A program made the translations under genes and the position numbers. 64,000 nucleotides of DNA, taken from assembly GCA_002256485.1 (NCBI GenBank), contig NNSG01000005.1, forward strand, positions 62,001 through 126,000. The letters run 5' to 3'. Under the pieces are notes generated by a model that did not search any database, was not told the origin of the DNA, and was given only the letters and a program-made list of their open reading frames with translations. Below are positions 31,243-39,283 of the stretch, in pieces. Positions within the stretch are counted from its first letter, which is position 1, and every line of letters begins with the position of its first letter. Source of the stretch: Fidelibacterota bacterium 408169 (GTDB lineage Bacteria > Fidelibacterota > Marinisomatia > Marinisomatales > TCS55).

Positions 31243-32130
31243 TTAATCCATAGAAAAATAATTTGCTGATTGATACACACTTGTGGATTGTTTGACAATC
31301 TGCATCAGGACATCATTCGCCAGAGAACTGGCGCCAAATCGAAATAAGTCAGCATGCAGCCAATCCTGCCCCAATGTTTCTTTAATCATTACCAAATATT
31401 GAATTGCCAATTTAGCTTTACTAATTCCCCCTGCTGGTTTCATGCCAATTTTTTTGCCTGTTTTTTTATAATAATCACGAATAGCTTCCAACATGACAAG
31501 CACAACGGGAGGCGTGGCAGCCGGTGATACTTTTCCTGTAGATGTTTTAATGAAATCAGCTCCTGCTTTCATGGCTATATCACTGGCTAATCGAACATTA
31601 TCCAACGTTACCAATTCGCCAGTCTCTAAAATAACCTTTAAATGCGCCTTCCCACAGGCCTCTTTTACTGCTGATATTTCATCTGCTACATACGTGTATT
31701 CCCCACGAAGAAATTTCCCTCTGGAAATGACCATATCCACTTCATCCGCTCCATCTGCTACCACCATTTTCACTTCATTTAATTTATACTCAAGAGATGC
31801 CATACCGCTTGGAAAAGCTGTGGCAACAGAAGCGACATTAATATTTGTATTCTCAAGTGCTTTTTTTGCAATTGGTACCATAGTGGGATAAACACAAATC
31901 GCCGCAACGGATGGCAAACTTGGAAATTGATCGTGCAAATGAACCGCTTTGTAGCATAATTGTTTTACTTTACCCGGAGAATCTTTTCCTTCTAAAGTAG
32001 TTAAATCAATCATACTTAATACAGTATGTAACGCATTTATTTTAGATTCTTTTTTAATACTTCGGGAAAAAAGTCTAGCAACCCGTTCTTGGACACCCAC
32101 TTGGTCGATGCGATTAACAAAAGTTTCCAT
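31243..32130 (-). CDS. deoC: Deoxyribose-phosphate aldolase
   Basis: Cleaves 2-deoxyribose-5-phosphate to acetaldehyde and glyceraldehyde-3-phosphate. The 295-aa protein carries the Schiff-base Lys in D-F-I-K-T-S-T-G-K (about residue 193), the partner Lys motif G-M-K-P-A-G-G-I and A-I-C-V-Y-P. An N-terminal extension of about 45 residues makes it longer than E. coli DeoC but usual for the eukaryote-like group. First gene of the deoC-ALDH-ALDH-PNP operon; divergent from the GAPDH operon with a 235-bp shared control region. Confidence 0.95.
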   Translation of the reverse strand: METFVNRIDQVGVQERVARLFSRSIKKESKINALHTVLSMIDLTTLEGKDSPGKVKQLCYKAVHLHDQFPSLPSVAAICVYPTMVPIAKKALENTNINVASVATAFPSGMASLEYKLNEVKMVVADGADEVDMVISRGKFLRGEYTYVADEISAVKEACGKAHLKVILETGELVTLDNVRLASDIAMKAGADFIKTSTGKVSPAATPPVVLVMLEAIRDYYKKTGKKIGMKPAGGISKAKLAIQYLVMIKETLGQDWLHADLFRFGASSLANDVLMQIVKQSTSVYQSANYFSMD

Positions 32131-32267
32131 AATTATTTCATAAGCATTATTTTGGGAATTTACACCGGTTGCATGACCAAAAAGTTTTGTTTCAAGTTAT
32201 CAATTTATGAAATCTATTACTTTATCAACAAGGTATTGCAAATTCTTATCTTAAAATTTCATTCATA

Positions 32268-32276
32268 TAAGTTACT
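32268..32276. promoter_or_regulatory. Half-site of the island operator upstream of the GAPDH operon
   Basis: TAAGTTACT matches 8 of 9 bases of one arm (TGAGTTACT) of the operator found at 32309-32330. No second arm at the right distance was found. It might assist binding or be chance in AT-rich DNA. Confidence 0.25.
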
Positions 32277-32308
32277 AATATTTACTTTTCAAATTATTAC
32301 ATATAATT

Positions 32309-32330
32309 AGTAACCAATATATGAGTTACT
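32309..32330. promoter_or_regulatory. Candidate TrmB-type operator before the tandem GAPDH operon
   Basis: AGTAACCAA-TATA-TGAGTTACT. The right arm is identical to the perfect palindrome at 51346-51367 and the left arm matches 7 of 9. Arm length (9) and spacer (4) are the same at all four sites. It ends 35 bp before the first GAPDH start codon and lies 179 bp upstream of deoC. Confidence 0.6.
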
Positions 32331-32365
32331 AAATAAAATAGATTTTTGTATTAAATTTTCTATTA

Positions 32366-33385
32366 ATGAATAGTACAATTAACATCGGAATCATCGGTTT
32401 CGGACGAATAGGCCGCAATCTTCTGCGAATTGGTTATAATAATCCTCATTTAAATTTTGTTGGTATCAGCGATTTGGCTGATCCAGAAGCATTGGTGTAT
32501 TTGCTCATGCATGATACTGTATATGGTCCAGTGGAAGATGAAGCTGTCTTGAAGGATCATCATATCATAATTGGTGAACAAAATGTTCGAATACTTCCAG
32601 GTGGAGGTCCCGGTTCTCTTCCTTGGGATGCTCTGGGAGTTGATATTATAATCGACTGTACCGGCAAAATATGGTCTCGAGAAACTTTAGAAAAATATCT
32701 TGAGGCTGGCGCTAAAAAAGTGATTGTTACAACACCGCCTGAAGATCCCGTAGACCGTATAGTTGTGATGGGCTTGAATGATAAAGATATTTCTAATGAT
32801 GACAAGATTGTTTCCCCTTCTTCCTCCACCACCCAGGTATTGGCACTAATGCTGGATATTTTGGATAAAGAATACGGCTTGGAGAAAGCCATGATGACCA
32901 CTGTCCATGCTTATACTTCAGATCAGCCTCTGTCTGACAGTGTCCGCTCTGATCTTCGCCGAAGTCGATCTGCTGTAGAAAATATTATTCCAAACCAAAC
33001 TCGTTCTCCCAAACTTGTAGAAACCATCCTTCCTCAATTTAAGGGGAAAGTTGAAGGCATTGCGTTTAATATACCTATTCCTGATGGATCGTGCGTGGAT
33101 CTTACATGTGAATTAAAAAAAATTCCTTCGATCCATGAAGTGAATTCCCTTATGAAATCTATTTCTGAAGGACCTCTTGCGCCTATTATTGGCTATACTG
33201 AAGATCCTATTGTTTCCAGTGATGTGGTCGGTGACAGCCATTCCATGATTTTTGATTCAAAAGCAACCATGATAGCTGCAGATAATCTACTTAAAACAAT
33301 TTGCTGGTATGATGATGGTTATGGTTATTCTCAACGAATATTAGATCTGACAAAATCCTATTGTGATTTGGAGAACGTTTCATGA
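32366..33385 (+). CDS. GAPDH-family protein lacking the catalytic cysteine
   Basis: A 339-aa protein of clear GAPDH fold: G-F-G-R-I-G-R Rossmann motif at the start, catalytic-domain strands and C-terminal W-Y-D-D-G-Y-G-Y-S. The active site is degraded. The usual S-N-A-S-C-T-T-N-C is S-P-S-S-S-T-T-Q-V here, with Ser154 (codon TCC at 32825-32827) in place of the nucleophilic Cys. The general-base His is retained (V-H-A-Y-T, His181). The phosphate-binding T-G-A-A is R-S-P-K, and the Arg of A-M-R-V-P is Asn (A-F-N-I-P). It overlaps the functional gapA-like gene by 4 bp (ATGA). It may be a regulatory subunit, or a partner in a hetero-oligomer; Ser could also support a different reaction. No frameshift. 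Confidence 0.9.
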   Translation: MNSTINIGIIGFGRIGRNLLRIGYNNPHLNFVGISDLADPEALVYLLMHDTVYGPVEDEAVLKDHHIIIGEQNVRILPGGGPGSLPWDALGVDIIIDCTGKIWSRETLEKYLEAGAKKVIVTTPPEDPVDRIVVMGLNDKDISNDDKIVSPSSSTTQVLALMLDILDKEYGLEKAMMTTVHAYTSDQPLSDSVRSDLRRSRSAVENIIPNQTRSPKLVETILPQFKGKVEGIAFNIPIPDGSCVDLTCELKKIPSIHEVNSLMKSISEGPLAPIIGYTEDPIVSSDVVGDSHSMIFDSKATMIAADNLLKTICWYDDGYGYSQRILDLTKSYCDLENVS

Positions 33386-34380
33386 GAATTGCATTAAATG
33401 GATTTGGTCGTATCGGTCGTACAGTATTCCGCATTCTGAATAATCAAAAAGATTTTCAAGTTGTAGCTATTAATGACTTAGCGGACAATGATGCGTTGGC
33501 GTATCTACTTAAATATGATACTGTTATGGGACGGCTAAAAGATACTGTTTCAGTAAAAGACGGAATTTTAAAAACAAGTAACCATTCAGTTAAAATGCTT
33601 AACGAGCGTGATCCTGCCGCCTTGCCATGGACTGAATTAGGTGTCGATGTTGTGATTGAAGCAACGGGTGTCTTTAGAACTCAAGAGCAACTCCAAAATC
33701 ATTTGGAAGCAGGAGCAGGAAAAGTTATCCTTACAGTTCCCGCCAAAGATGAAATTGATTATACTCTTGTTATAGGTGTTAATGAAGATGGTCTTGCCTC
33801 TGATCATAAAATTGTATCCAATGCATCGTGTACCACAAATTGCCTTGCCCCAATGGCAAAAGTGTTGAATGATGCTTTCGGAATTGAATATGGTGTTATC
33901 AATACGATTCATGCTTATACAAACGACCAGCGTTTGGCTGACGTTCCTCATTCGGACTGGCGGCGCAGCAGAGCAGCCGCAGAAAATATTATTCCAACAA
34001 CCACTGGCGCTGCCCGAGCTGTGGGAGTTGTTTTGCCCGAACTCAAAGGAAAACTAGACGGCATTGCCATGCGCGTTCCTGTTCCTGACGGATCGATCGT
34101 GGATTTGAATGTTCAATTAAAAACTGATGTCAATGCCGATGACATTCGTCAAGCGGTTAAAGAAGCAAGTGAGACTGACCGCTTGAATTCCATCTTGCAA
34201 TACGAAGATACGCCCATTGTTTCTTCAGATATTATCGGCAATCCTCATTCATCTATTTTTGATGCACCTTTTACTTCGGTTATTGATAAGCGATTTGTAA
34301 AAACCCTTAACTGGTACGATAATGAATGGGGTTATTCTAACAGAGTGGTGGATCTAATTAATATTTTTAATAATAATTAA
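33382..34380 (+). CDS. gap: Glyceraldehyde-3-phosphate dehydrogenase, type I
   Basis: A 332-aa catalytically complete GAPDH: G-F-G-R-I-G-R, catalytic Cys150 in S-N-A-S-C-T-T-N-C, the base His in I-H-A-Y-T, T-T-G-A-A-R phosphate site, A-M-R-V-P and closing N-W-Y-D-N-E-W-G-Y-S-N-R. The Asp in I-N-D-L-A-D predicts NAD preference. It oxidises glyceraldehyde-3-phosphate to 1,3-bisphosphoglycerate in glycolysis, or runs in reverse. Second gene of the operon, coupled to the Cys-less paralogue by ATGA. G3P made by DeoC next door and from glucan breakdown both feed this step. Confidence 0.97.
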   Translation: MRIALNGFGRIGRTVFRILNNQKDFQVVAINDLADNDALAYLLKYDTVMGRLKDTVSVKDGILKTSNHSVKMLNERDPAALPWTELGVDVVIEATGVFRTQEQLQNHLEAGAGKVILTVPAKDEIDYTLVIGVNEDGLASDHKIVSNASCTTNCLAPMAKVLNDAFGIEYGVINTIHAYTNDQRLADVPHSDWRRSRAAAENIIPTTTGAARAVGVVLPELKGKLDGIAMRVPVPDGSIVDLNVQLKTDVNADDIRQAVKEASETDRLNSILQYEDTPIVSSDIIGNPHSSIFDAPFTSVIDKRFVKTLNWYDNEWGYSNRVVDLINIFNNN

Positions 34381-34384
34381 GTAG

Positions 34385-34576
34385 ATGATTGAATCAGCAA
34401 AAGAAACTAAAAATATATATCAAATTGGAGATTCAGTACTGATTAACTCCAAAGAGTGGATAATTGCTGAAGAATTCAATGGGGATGTGTTACTTTTTCG
34501 AGATAGCGTTGATGGACATAGCCGTACGATGAAATATTCAAAATCAGAACTGCCTGAAAAAGACGAATACTGCTGA
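34385..34576 (+). CDS. Small hypothetical protein in the GAPDH operon
   Basis: A 63-aa acidic protein beginning 4 bp after the GAPDH stop and ending in TGA immediately before the stop of the convergent CotH gene (34577). The composition, with beta-type stretches Y-Q-I-G-D-S-V-L-I and E-W-I-I-A-E-E-F, suggests a small SH3-like barrel. I do not recognise the family. Codon use resembles that of the neighbours. Tight spacing makes it a likely member of the GAPDH operon, but expression is unproven. Confidence 0.55.
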   Translation: MIESAKETKNIYQIGDSVLINSKEWIIAEEFNGDVLLFRDSVDGHSRTMKYSKSELPEKDEYC

Positions 34577-36889
34577 TTATTTGAGCAGCAATATTTTTTT
34601 ATTTTTTACCTGATTACCAACCTGTACTCTTACTAACCAGATTCCTGAAGGTAATTTTTCCCCTTCATTATTTTTACCATCCCAATTGATTCTATGTTGT
34701 CCTGTTGATTGTTTGGATAAAATTATTGTCTTTTGTTTTCTGCCTAGTAAATCAAAAATACTTATATGAACAAATGCGTCATTTTGCAAATTGTATTGAA
34801 TTTGAATTGAATTATTAAATGGATTTGGATATACTATGAATGAAAAATCTTTTGGTTGAAATTCATTTAAAATATTCAATGATTGATTTGGCGCTAAAGG
34901 GGTTGGAGTCAAGAATGACCAGCTTTCACTACCATTTGGTAATCGACCAAAAGAAATATCTGCTGTTTGCTCTCCAAACGTTATAGAATCTATAACTGTA
35001 ACTCCATCCGGATTTATCAACCCAATGAATTCGCCATTTCCTGACAATTTGAAATTTGTATGTAATTCACCCTGTTCATCATCATTATCGCACCAAATTA
35101 ATAAATAATCATTTGGTGGAATAAATATATCAGATTCGGTAAATCTCCATTTTGTCAAATTATCTGATTTGTCTGTTAGATAATGGTTAAATAAGTACAC
35201 AGTATCATTTGATGTATTATATAATTCTAACCAATCATCGAATTCTCCCATTTCATCTGTATTAACAGCGTCATTCCGTGCTAAAAATTCATTAATGAAA
35301 ATTCCTTCAGTAATTGCGGATGTTACGATTTCAATTATCCATTCACCTGTAGAAGGGAAAACACCAGTGATTTGATTTATATTAGTTGTCAAAAATTGTA
35401 ACCCAATTTCACCAGATGATTCTAGTGGTGGAATGGTTACAGACCAGCGATCGGTTTCTTCTACAATTATTGATCCAGGTATTGAATTATCTACCATACT
35501 ATAACTATTGAACGAACCGTTATTATAATTGTGGATAATAACATTAATCTGATCGATTTCCGGGAAACCAAAAGCCGATGCATTTATTGTAATCGAATCA
35601 CCAGTAAGAGGAATTTGAGGCTCCCAACTCACATTATATATTGAAGGTTCAGTTGAAATATAATTTAATTGATTTTCCAAAGATCCTGTTCGCTCAATAA
35701 AAAATTCTTTTAGTCCTCGCTTTATATGTTGATTTGTATAACCTGTTTCTGAGTAAGAGTTGTTGAAATCACCAAACGTAAAACCATAATCAAGAGTTCG
35801 ATACATATCATAAAATGCAGAAGTATCAATCATAGCTTTGGTGCTGTCGATCCAATCTTCCCATAATTCAAGCGAAAAATAATGGTCCATGTAAAAGGAA
35901 ATAAAATGAGAAAATAGGTTTTTGTATGGATTACTATCAAAAATTAAATCAGCTAAAGGCCGGTCAGAATCATCGATCAAATAGTACGAATATGGGTCAA
36001 TGGTTGCCCAGTCTACATTAAACCAGTCTACCCCAAAGGTGTTATCATAATCGTATGGAATCAACTGAAACTGATCAATTGCTGGATCATGATATAAATA
36101 GAAATTATTCCTTAGGGAACGGTAATCATCCCAGCTGCCAGTGAGAATATTAATTGCTAAGTATTTTATAAATCCGGATACATCTAAAATATACTCTAAT
36201 GAATCGGGGTCATTGTTTATTATATTGATCAATCGAGCCAACTGGGCATAGTTATATTCGTCTTTATTTGTTTTAAGCTCGTAAGGTCTATATCCATCTA
36301 TCCAAGGATAATAGTCTTCGGGGTTAGGTCCACGATAGGTTAAATCTGCTGGCCAAATACATTTCCACAAGTTGCCGGAATCATTCGCATAATTTTTAGA
36401 TAAAAAAGTATCATCAATATGCTCAATAGATATATAAAGTCCATAATATTCTTCATTGATATATACTTCCATATGACATGCTCTGGAAGATTTTATCCCA
36501 ATTTGTTGAAATAAATCCCAACACAGTTTACTGCGAGTGATGGAAACATCATTATGTTCGCCATTCAGGTTTATTTTTTCAACATCATAAAAATCTCTAC
36601 CTTGGACAAAATGATTAAAATCCAATTTAAACGATTTTTTTTGCGAATATCGGGAAGTGTTTCCACGGAGTCTAAAACCAACATTTTCCACAGTCTCATC
36701 AATATAACTATTTTGAAAATGAATTTCTGCTATATGCAGAGAGTCACTTTCTACATTATTATACATCCAAACTAAATCAGATGAATCAACTGTTATATCT
36801 ACTCTACCCACAATGGAGTCATCATATAGTTTCCAGCTCTCATCAGCAAAAACGAGAGACACCAAAAGCATAAATACAATTTGTCTCAT
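34577..36889 (-). CDS. CotH-family kinase-like protein with LTD and T9SS sorting domains
   Basis: A 770-aa secreted protein. Start set at ATG 36887-36889, one base after the GH13 gene stop, since it opens a signal peptide (RQIVFMLLVSLVFA); an upstream ATG five codons earlier overlaps that gene. Residues about 30-400 form a CotH domain: F-R-L-R-G-N-T-S-R, S-F-K-L-D-F, L-N-G-E-H-N-D and G-L-Y-I-S-I-E-H-I-D-D, then Y-D-Y-D-N-T-F-G. CotH proteins are atypical kinases of secreted proteins. An LTD (lamin-tail-like) domain follows near 535-650 (I-N-E-F-L-A-R-N-D). The end (about 685-770, Y-P-N-P-F-N-N, K-K-I-L-L-L-K) is a T9SS type A sorting domain. Likely co-transcribed with the GH13 lipoprotein. 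Its target is unknown. Confidence 0.88.
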   Translation of the reverse strand: MRQIVFMLLVSLVFADESWKLYDDSIVGRVDITVDSSDLVWMYNNVESDSLHIAEIHFQNSYIDETVENVGFRLRGNTSRYSQKKSFKLDFNHFVQGRDFYDVEKINLNGEHNDVSITRSKLCWDLFQQIGIKSSRACHMEVYINEEYYGLYISIEHIDDTFLSKNYANDSGNLWKCIWPADLTYRGPNPEDYYPWIDGYRPYELKTNKDEYNYAQLARLINIINNDPDSLEYILDVSGFIKYLAINILTGSWDDYRSLRNNFYLYHDPAIDQFQLIPYDYDNTFGVDWFNVDWATIDPYSYYLIDDSDRPLADLIFDSNPYKNLFSHFISFYMDHYFSLELWEDWIDSTKAMIDTSAFYDMYRTLDYGFTFGDFNNSYSETGYTNQHIKRGLKEFFIERTGSLENQLNYISTEPSIYNVSWEPQIPLTGDSITINASAFGFPEIDQINVIIHNYNNGSFNSYSMVDNSIPGSIIVEETDRWSVTIPPLESSGEIGLQFLTTNINQITGVFPSTGEWIIEIVTSAITEGIFINEFLARNDAVNTDEMGEFDDWLELYNTSNDTVYLFNHYLTDKSDNLTKWRFTESDIFIPPNDYLLIWCDNDDEQGELHTNFKLSGNGEFIGLINPDGVTVIDSITFGEQTADISFGRLPNGSESWSFLTPTPLAPNQSLNILNEFQPKDFSFIVYPNPFNNSIQIQYNLQNDAFVHISIFDLLGRKQKTIILSKQSTGQHRINWDGKNNEGEKLPSGIWLVRVQVGNQVKNKKILLLK

Positions 36890-36890
36890 A

Positions 36891-39233
36891 TTATTTTCGT
36901 TCAAGAAACATACTGGTATATGGTTTGAGTGTTAAAGAGTTATGATAGAATTTGTTTTGTGGATTTGTTGAATAATTTAATTTGTATTCATAACGAGGAT
37001 CTAATTCAACGATTTCATTTTTGGATCCCTGATTCATAGCTAACAAAATTTCTTCATTAAAATATTTCTTTAATAAAACCAGAATCGGACCATCTGCTAA
37101 TAATATATTTACATCTCCCATAGAAAGAGCAGTGTGTTCCATGCGTAATTCATTCAGACTGCTTATGACTTGTTTGTGTATGATTTCATTGAGATCCAAA
37201 TCGTCACCAAACCGCATCATTCGGCGATTATCCGGATCGCCCGCACCCATCATACCAATTTCTTCACCATAATATAAAACCGGAACCCCGGGTAAACAGA
37301 TATTCAAAGCATGAAAATTCTGGAGTTTACTATAACTTGATTTCTGTCTAACATCTCCCGGGGGATTTGAAAATGAACGTTCTGTTCCATTATCGCTAAA
37401 ATCCATTTGGCCATCGGCAAACGCCATAAATCGAACCTGATCGTGGCTGGATGTAATGTTACCCATAAGATGAATTGGATCAAACGTGATGAGATTGTTT
37501 TCAATCTCTTCAGCCAATTGTGAAAAGTCTGCTTTTTTTCCGCTAAACTGCCAACGAGCATTGAAATAAATACTGAAATTAAATTGAGCATCTAATTCAC
37601 CTGGGTTCACATAACTGCGGATTAGTTGATCCGATCCAAATGATTCACCAATTTGGTAATACGTTTTTTCATTGTTTTGTGCCCGCATTTTAGATGTCAA
37701 TTTTCTCCAAAAATCATGAGGAACATGCTTTACTGCATCCTGACGGAATCCATCTAAATTATAGGTTTCAAGCCACCAAACTGCATCATCAGTTGTTTGA
37801 TTGATTGCATCCGAATTTTTTGTAAAATCATAAGATGGAAGAAATGTATCAAACCATGTTGTCAAGCGCGTTTCTTCACTCCATAATCTGATATTTTTTC
37901 TACCGTCGGGCAAATTTACATTGCCATACCACTGTCTGTTATTATTGAAATATGGGTGTTCTTCATGAGTATGATTTGAAACAAAATCTAAAATTACATT
38001 TATATTTTGTTCATGAGCATTATTGACAATATTCTTAAAATCTCCAATCGTGCCAAAACGAGAATCTATCGTTCGCGAGGAAACAGGCCAGTAGCCATGA
38101 TAACCGGACACTTTTCTATAAGGTTCGATGAACTCTGTAAAAGCACTATCGGGCTGTTGTTGAATGGGTGAAATCCATAATGCAGATACATTCAAATCCC
38201 GAAAATATCCTTGTTCCAGTATTTTATAAATTCCCTTTAAATCGCCTCCCATAAAATTAAATAAAGCATTGAGATCAGGATCATTAATGATACTATTATT
38301 TTCAGAAGCCCCATCGAGAAAACGATCCACCATCAAACTGTATAAAACAGTAAAATACCATGAGTCGTTGTTATGATTGACTTTTAATGCTTCATCGCCA
38401 TTTATTTCAGTATGGTTTTCTAATATAACCCTGTCTTGTTCATCCACTGCTGTAACTCGCAATCGACCAGACTTTAACCCACGTTTATGAACAATAATTT
38501 TTCCTTTTTCCAAATCATAAACGTCCGGATGAAGAATTTCATTATCCAACGAGATGATGATATTCCTTAACAAGGCTCCATCGGAGGGAGGTTCATATTC
38601 AAATGTAAGGCGGTCATTAAATTCTTTTTCTTTAAAAATTTTTCCAGGTGATAAGGGTTTCAAACCTGATAAATCAAGTATAGAATTCCAACCTCCAATG
38701 TTATTGGATACAAAAACAGGATTGTCAGGATCAATGAGTTCTTCTCCATTTACTATAAACTTATATTCATGTCTAATGGGATCAAGAAAAACTGTTCGTT
38801 CTAATATTCCGTCACCATCTTCGTCTGCCATCTTCAGTTGGCTTCGTGACCAATCATTAAATCCACCCATAACGACTATTGAAGTATCATCTTCATTGGG
38901 TTGATACGTAAATGTATGGTTAATCATTTTTTTCAAACGAATCATTAAATTCATTTCTTGTCCATTTGCAGAGAAAGACACAACAGAAAATGTAGGTGTT
39001 TTCTCATTATTGGAAATGACTAATGTGTCAGTCTTTGAATTAAAATCAATATTTAGTTGAGAATGCTGGGAAAAATAAATAGATACTTCAGGTTGTTTTT
39101 TATACAACCCTAAATCAATTACTAAGGGCTTCCCTGGAGAAAACTGCTGAGTCGGGATAAAAAACATTACGCTTCCATTTTCCTTGGTACAGCCATTGAG
39201 AAATAATATTAATATTAATATAATTTTGTTCAT
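36891..39233 (-). CDS. GH13 alpha-amylase-type surface lipoprotein
   Basis: A 780-aa lipoprotein (L-N-G-C lipobox at about residue 15). N-terminal beta domains include a CBM48/AMPK-type glucan-binding module (G-G-F-N-D-W near residue 121), then a second E-set-like stretch and the GH13 catalytic barrel. Region I D-F-V-S-N-H (about 418), nucleophile Asp in G-F-R-Q-D-A-V-K-H (about 496), acid/base Glu in I-G-E-S-F (about 526), and transition-state Asp in T-S-S-H-D-Q (about 597). This combination resembles neopullulanase/cyclomaltodextrinase or SusA-like enzymes. It hydrolyses alpha-1,4-glucans at the cell surface or in the periplasm. Divergent from the GH13 at 39284 across a shared operator. Followed by the CotH gene. 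Confidence 0.9.
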   Translation of the reverse strand: MNKIILILILFLNGCTKENGSVMFFIPTQQFSPGKPLVIDLGLYKKQPEVSIYFSQHSQLNIDFNSKTDTLVISNNEKTPTFSVVSFSANGQEMNLMIRLKKMINHTFTYQPNEDDTSIVVMGGFNDWSRSQLKMADEDGDGILERTVFLDPIRHEYKFIVNGEELIDPDNPVFVSNNIGGWNSILDLSGLKPLSPGKIFKEKEFNDRLTFEYEPPSDGALLRNIIISLDNEILHPDVYDLEKGKIIVHKRGLKSGRLRVTAVDEQDRVILENHTEINGDEALKVNHNNDSWYFTVLYSLMVDRFLDGASENNSIINDPDLNALFNFMGGDLKGIYKILEQGYFRDLNVSALWISPIQQQPDSAFTEFIEPYRKVSGYHGYWPVSSRTIDSRFGTIGDFKNIVNNAHEQNINVILDFVSNHTHEEHPYFNNNRQWYGNVNLPDGRKNIRLWSEETRLTTWFDTFLPSYDFTKNSDAINQTTDDAVWWLETYNLDGFRQDAVKHVPHDFWRKLTSKMRAQNNEKTYYQIGESFGSDQLIRSYVNPGELDAQFNFSIYFNARWQFSGKKADFSQLAEEIENNLITFDPIHLMGNITSSHDQVRFMAFADGQMDFSDNGTERSFSNPPGDVRQKSSYSKLQNFHALNICLPGVPVLYYGEEIGMMGAGDPDNRRMMRFGDDLDLNEIIHKQVISSLNELRMEHTALSMGDVNILLADGPILVLLKKYFNEEILLAMNQGSKNEIVELDPRYEYKLNYSTNPQNKFYHNSLTLKPYTSMFLERK

Positions 39234-39260
39234 TCTTGAATAGTTTGATGTTTTTAAGTT

Positions 39261-39282
39261 AGTAACTCAATTAAGAGTCAAT
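39261..39282. promoter_or_regulatory. Candidate TrmB-type operator between divergent GH13 genes
   Basis: AGTAACTCA-ATTA-AGAGTCAAT. The left arm is identical to the consensus and the right arm matches 6 of 9. It lies 27 bp upstream of the minus-strand GH13 start and ends one base before the ATG of the plus-strand GH13, so that transcript must have a very short leader or use a promoter upstream of the operator. Confidence 0.55.
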
Positions 39283-39283
39283 A

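Noticed and set aside
32825-32827. Ser154 of the first GAPDH gene as a sequencing error
   Set aside because: Several other active-site positions in the same protein are also changed, and both neighbouring Ser codons and the open frame are consistent, so a single base error does not explain it.
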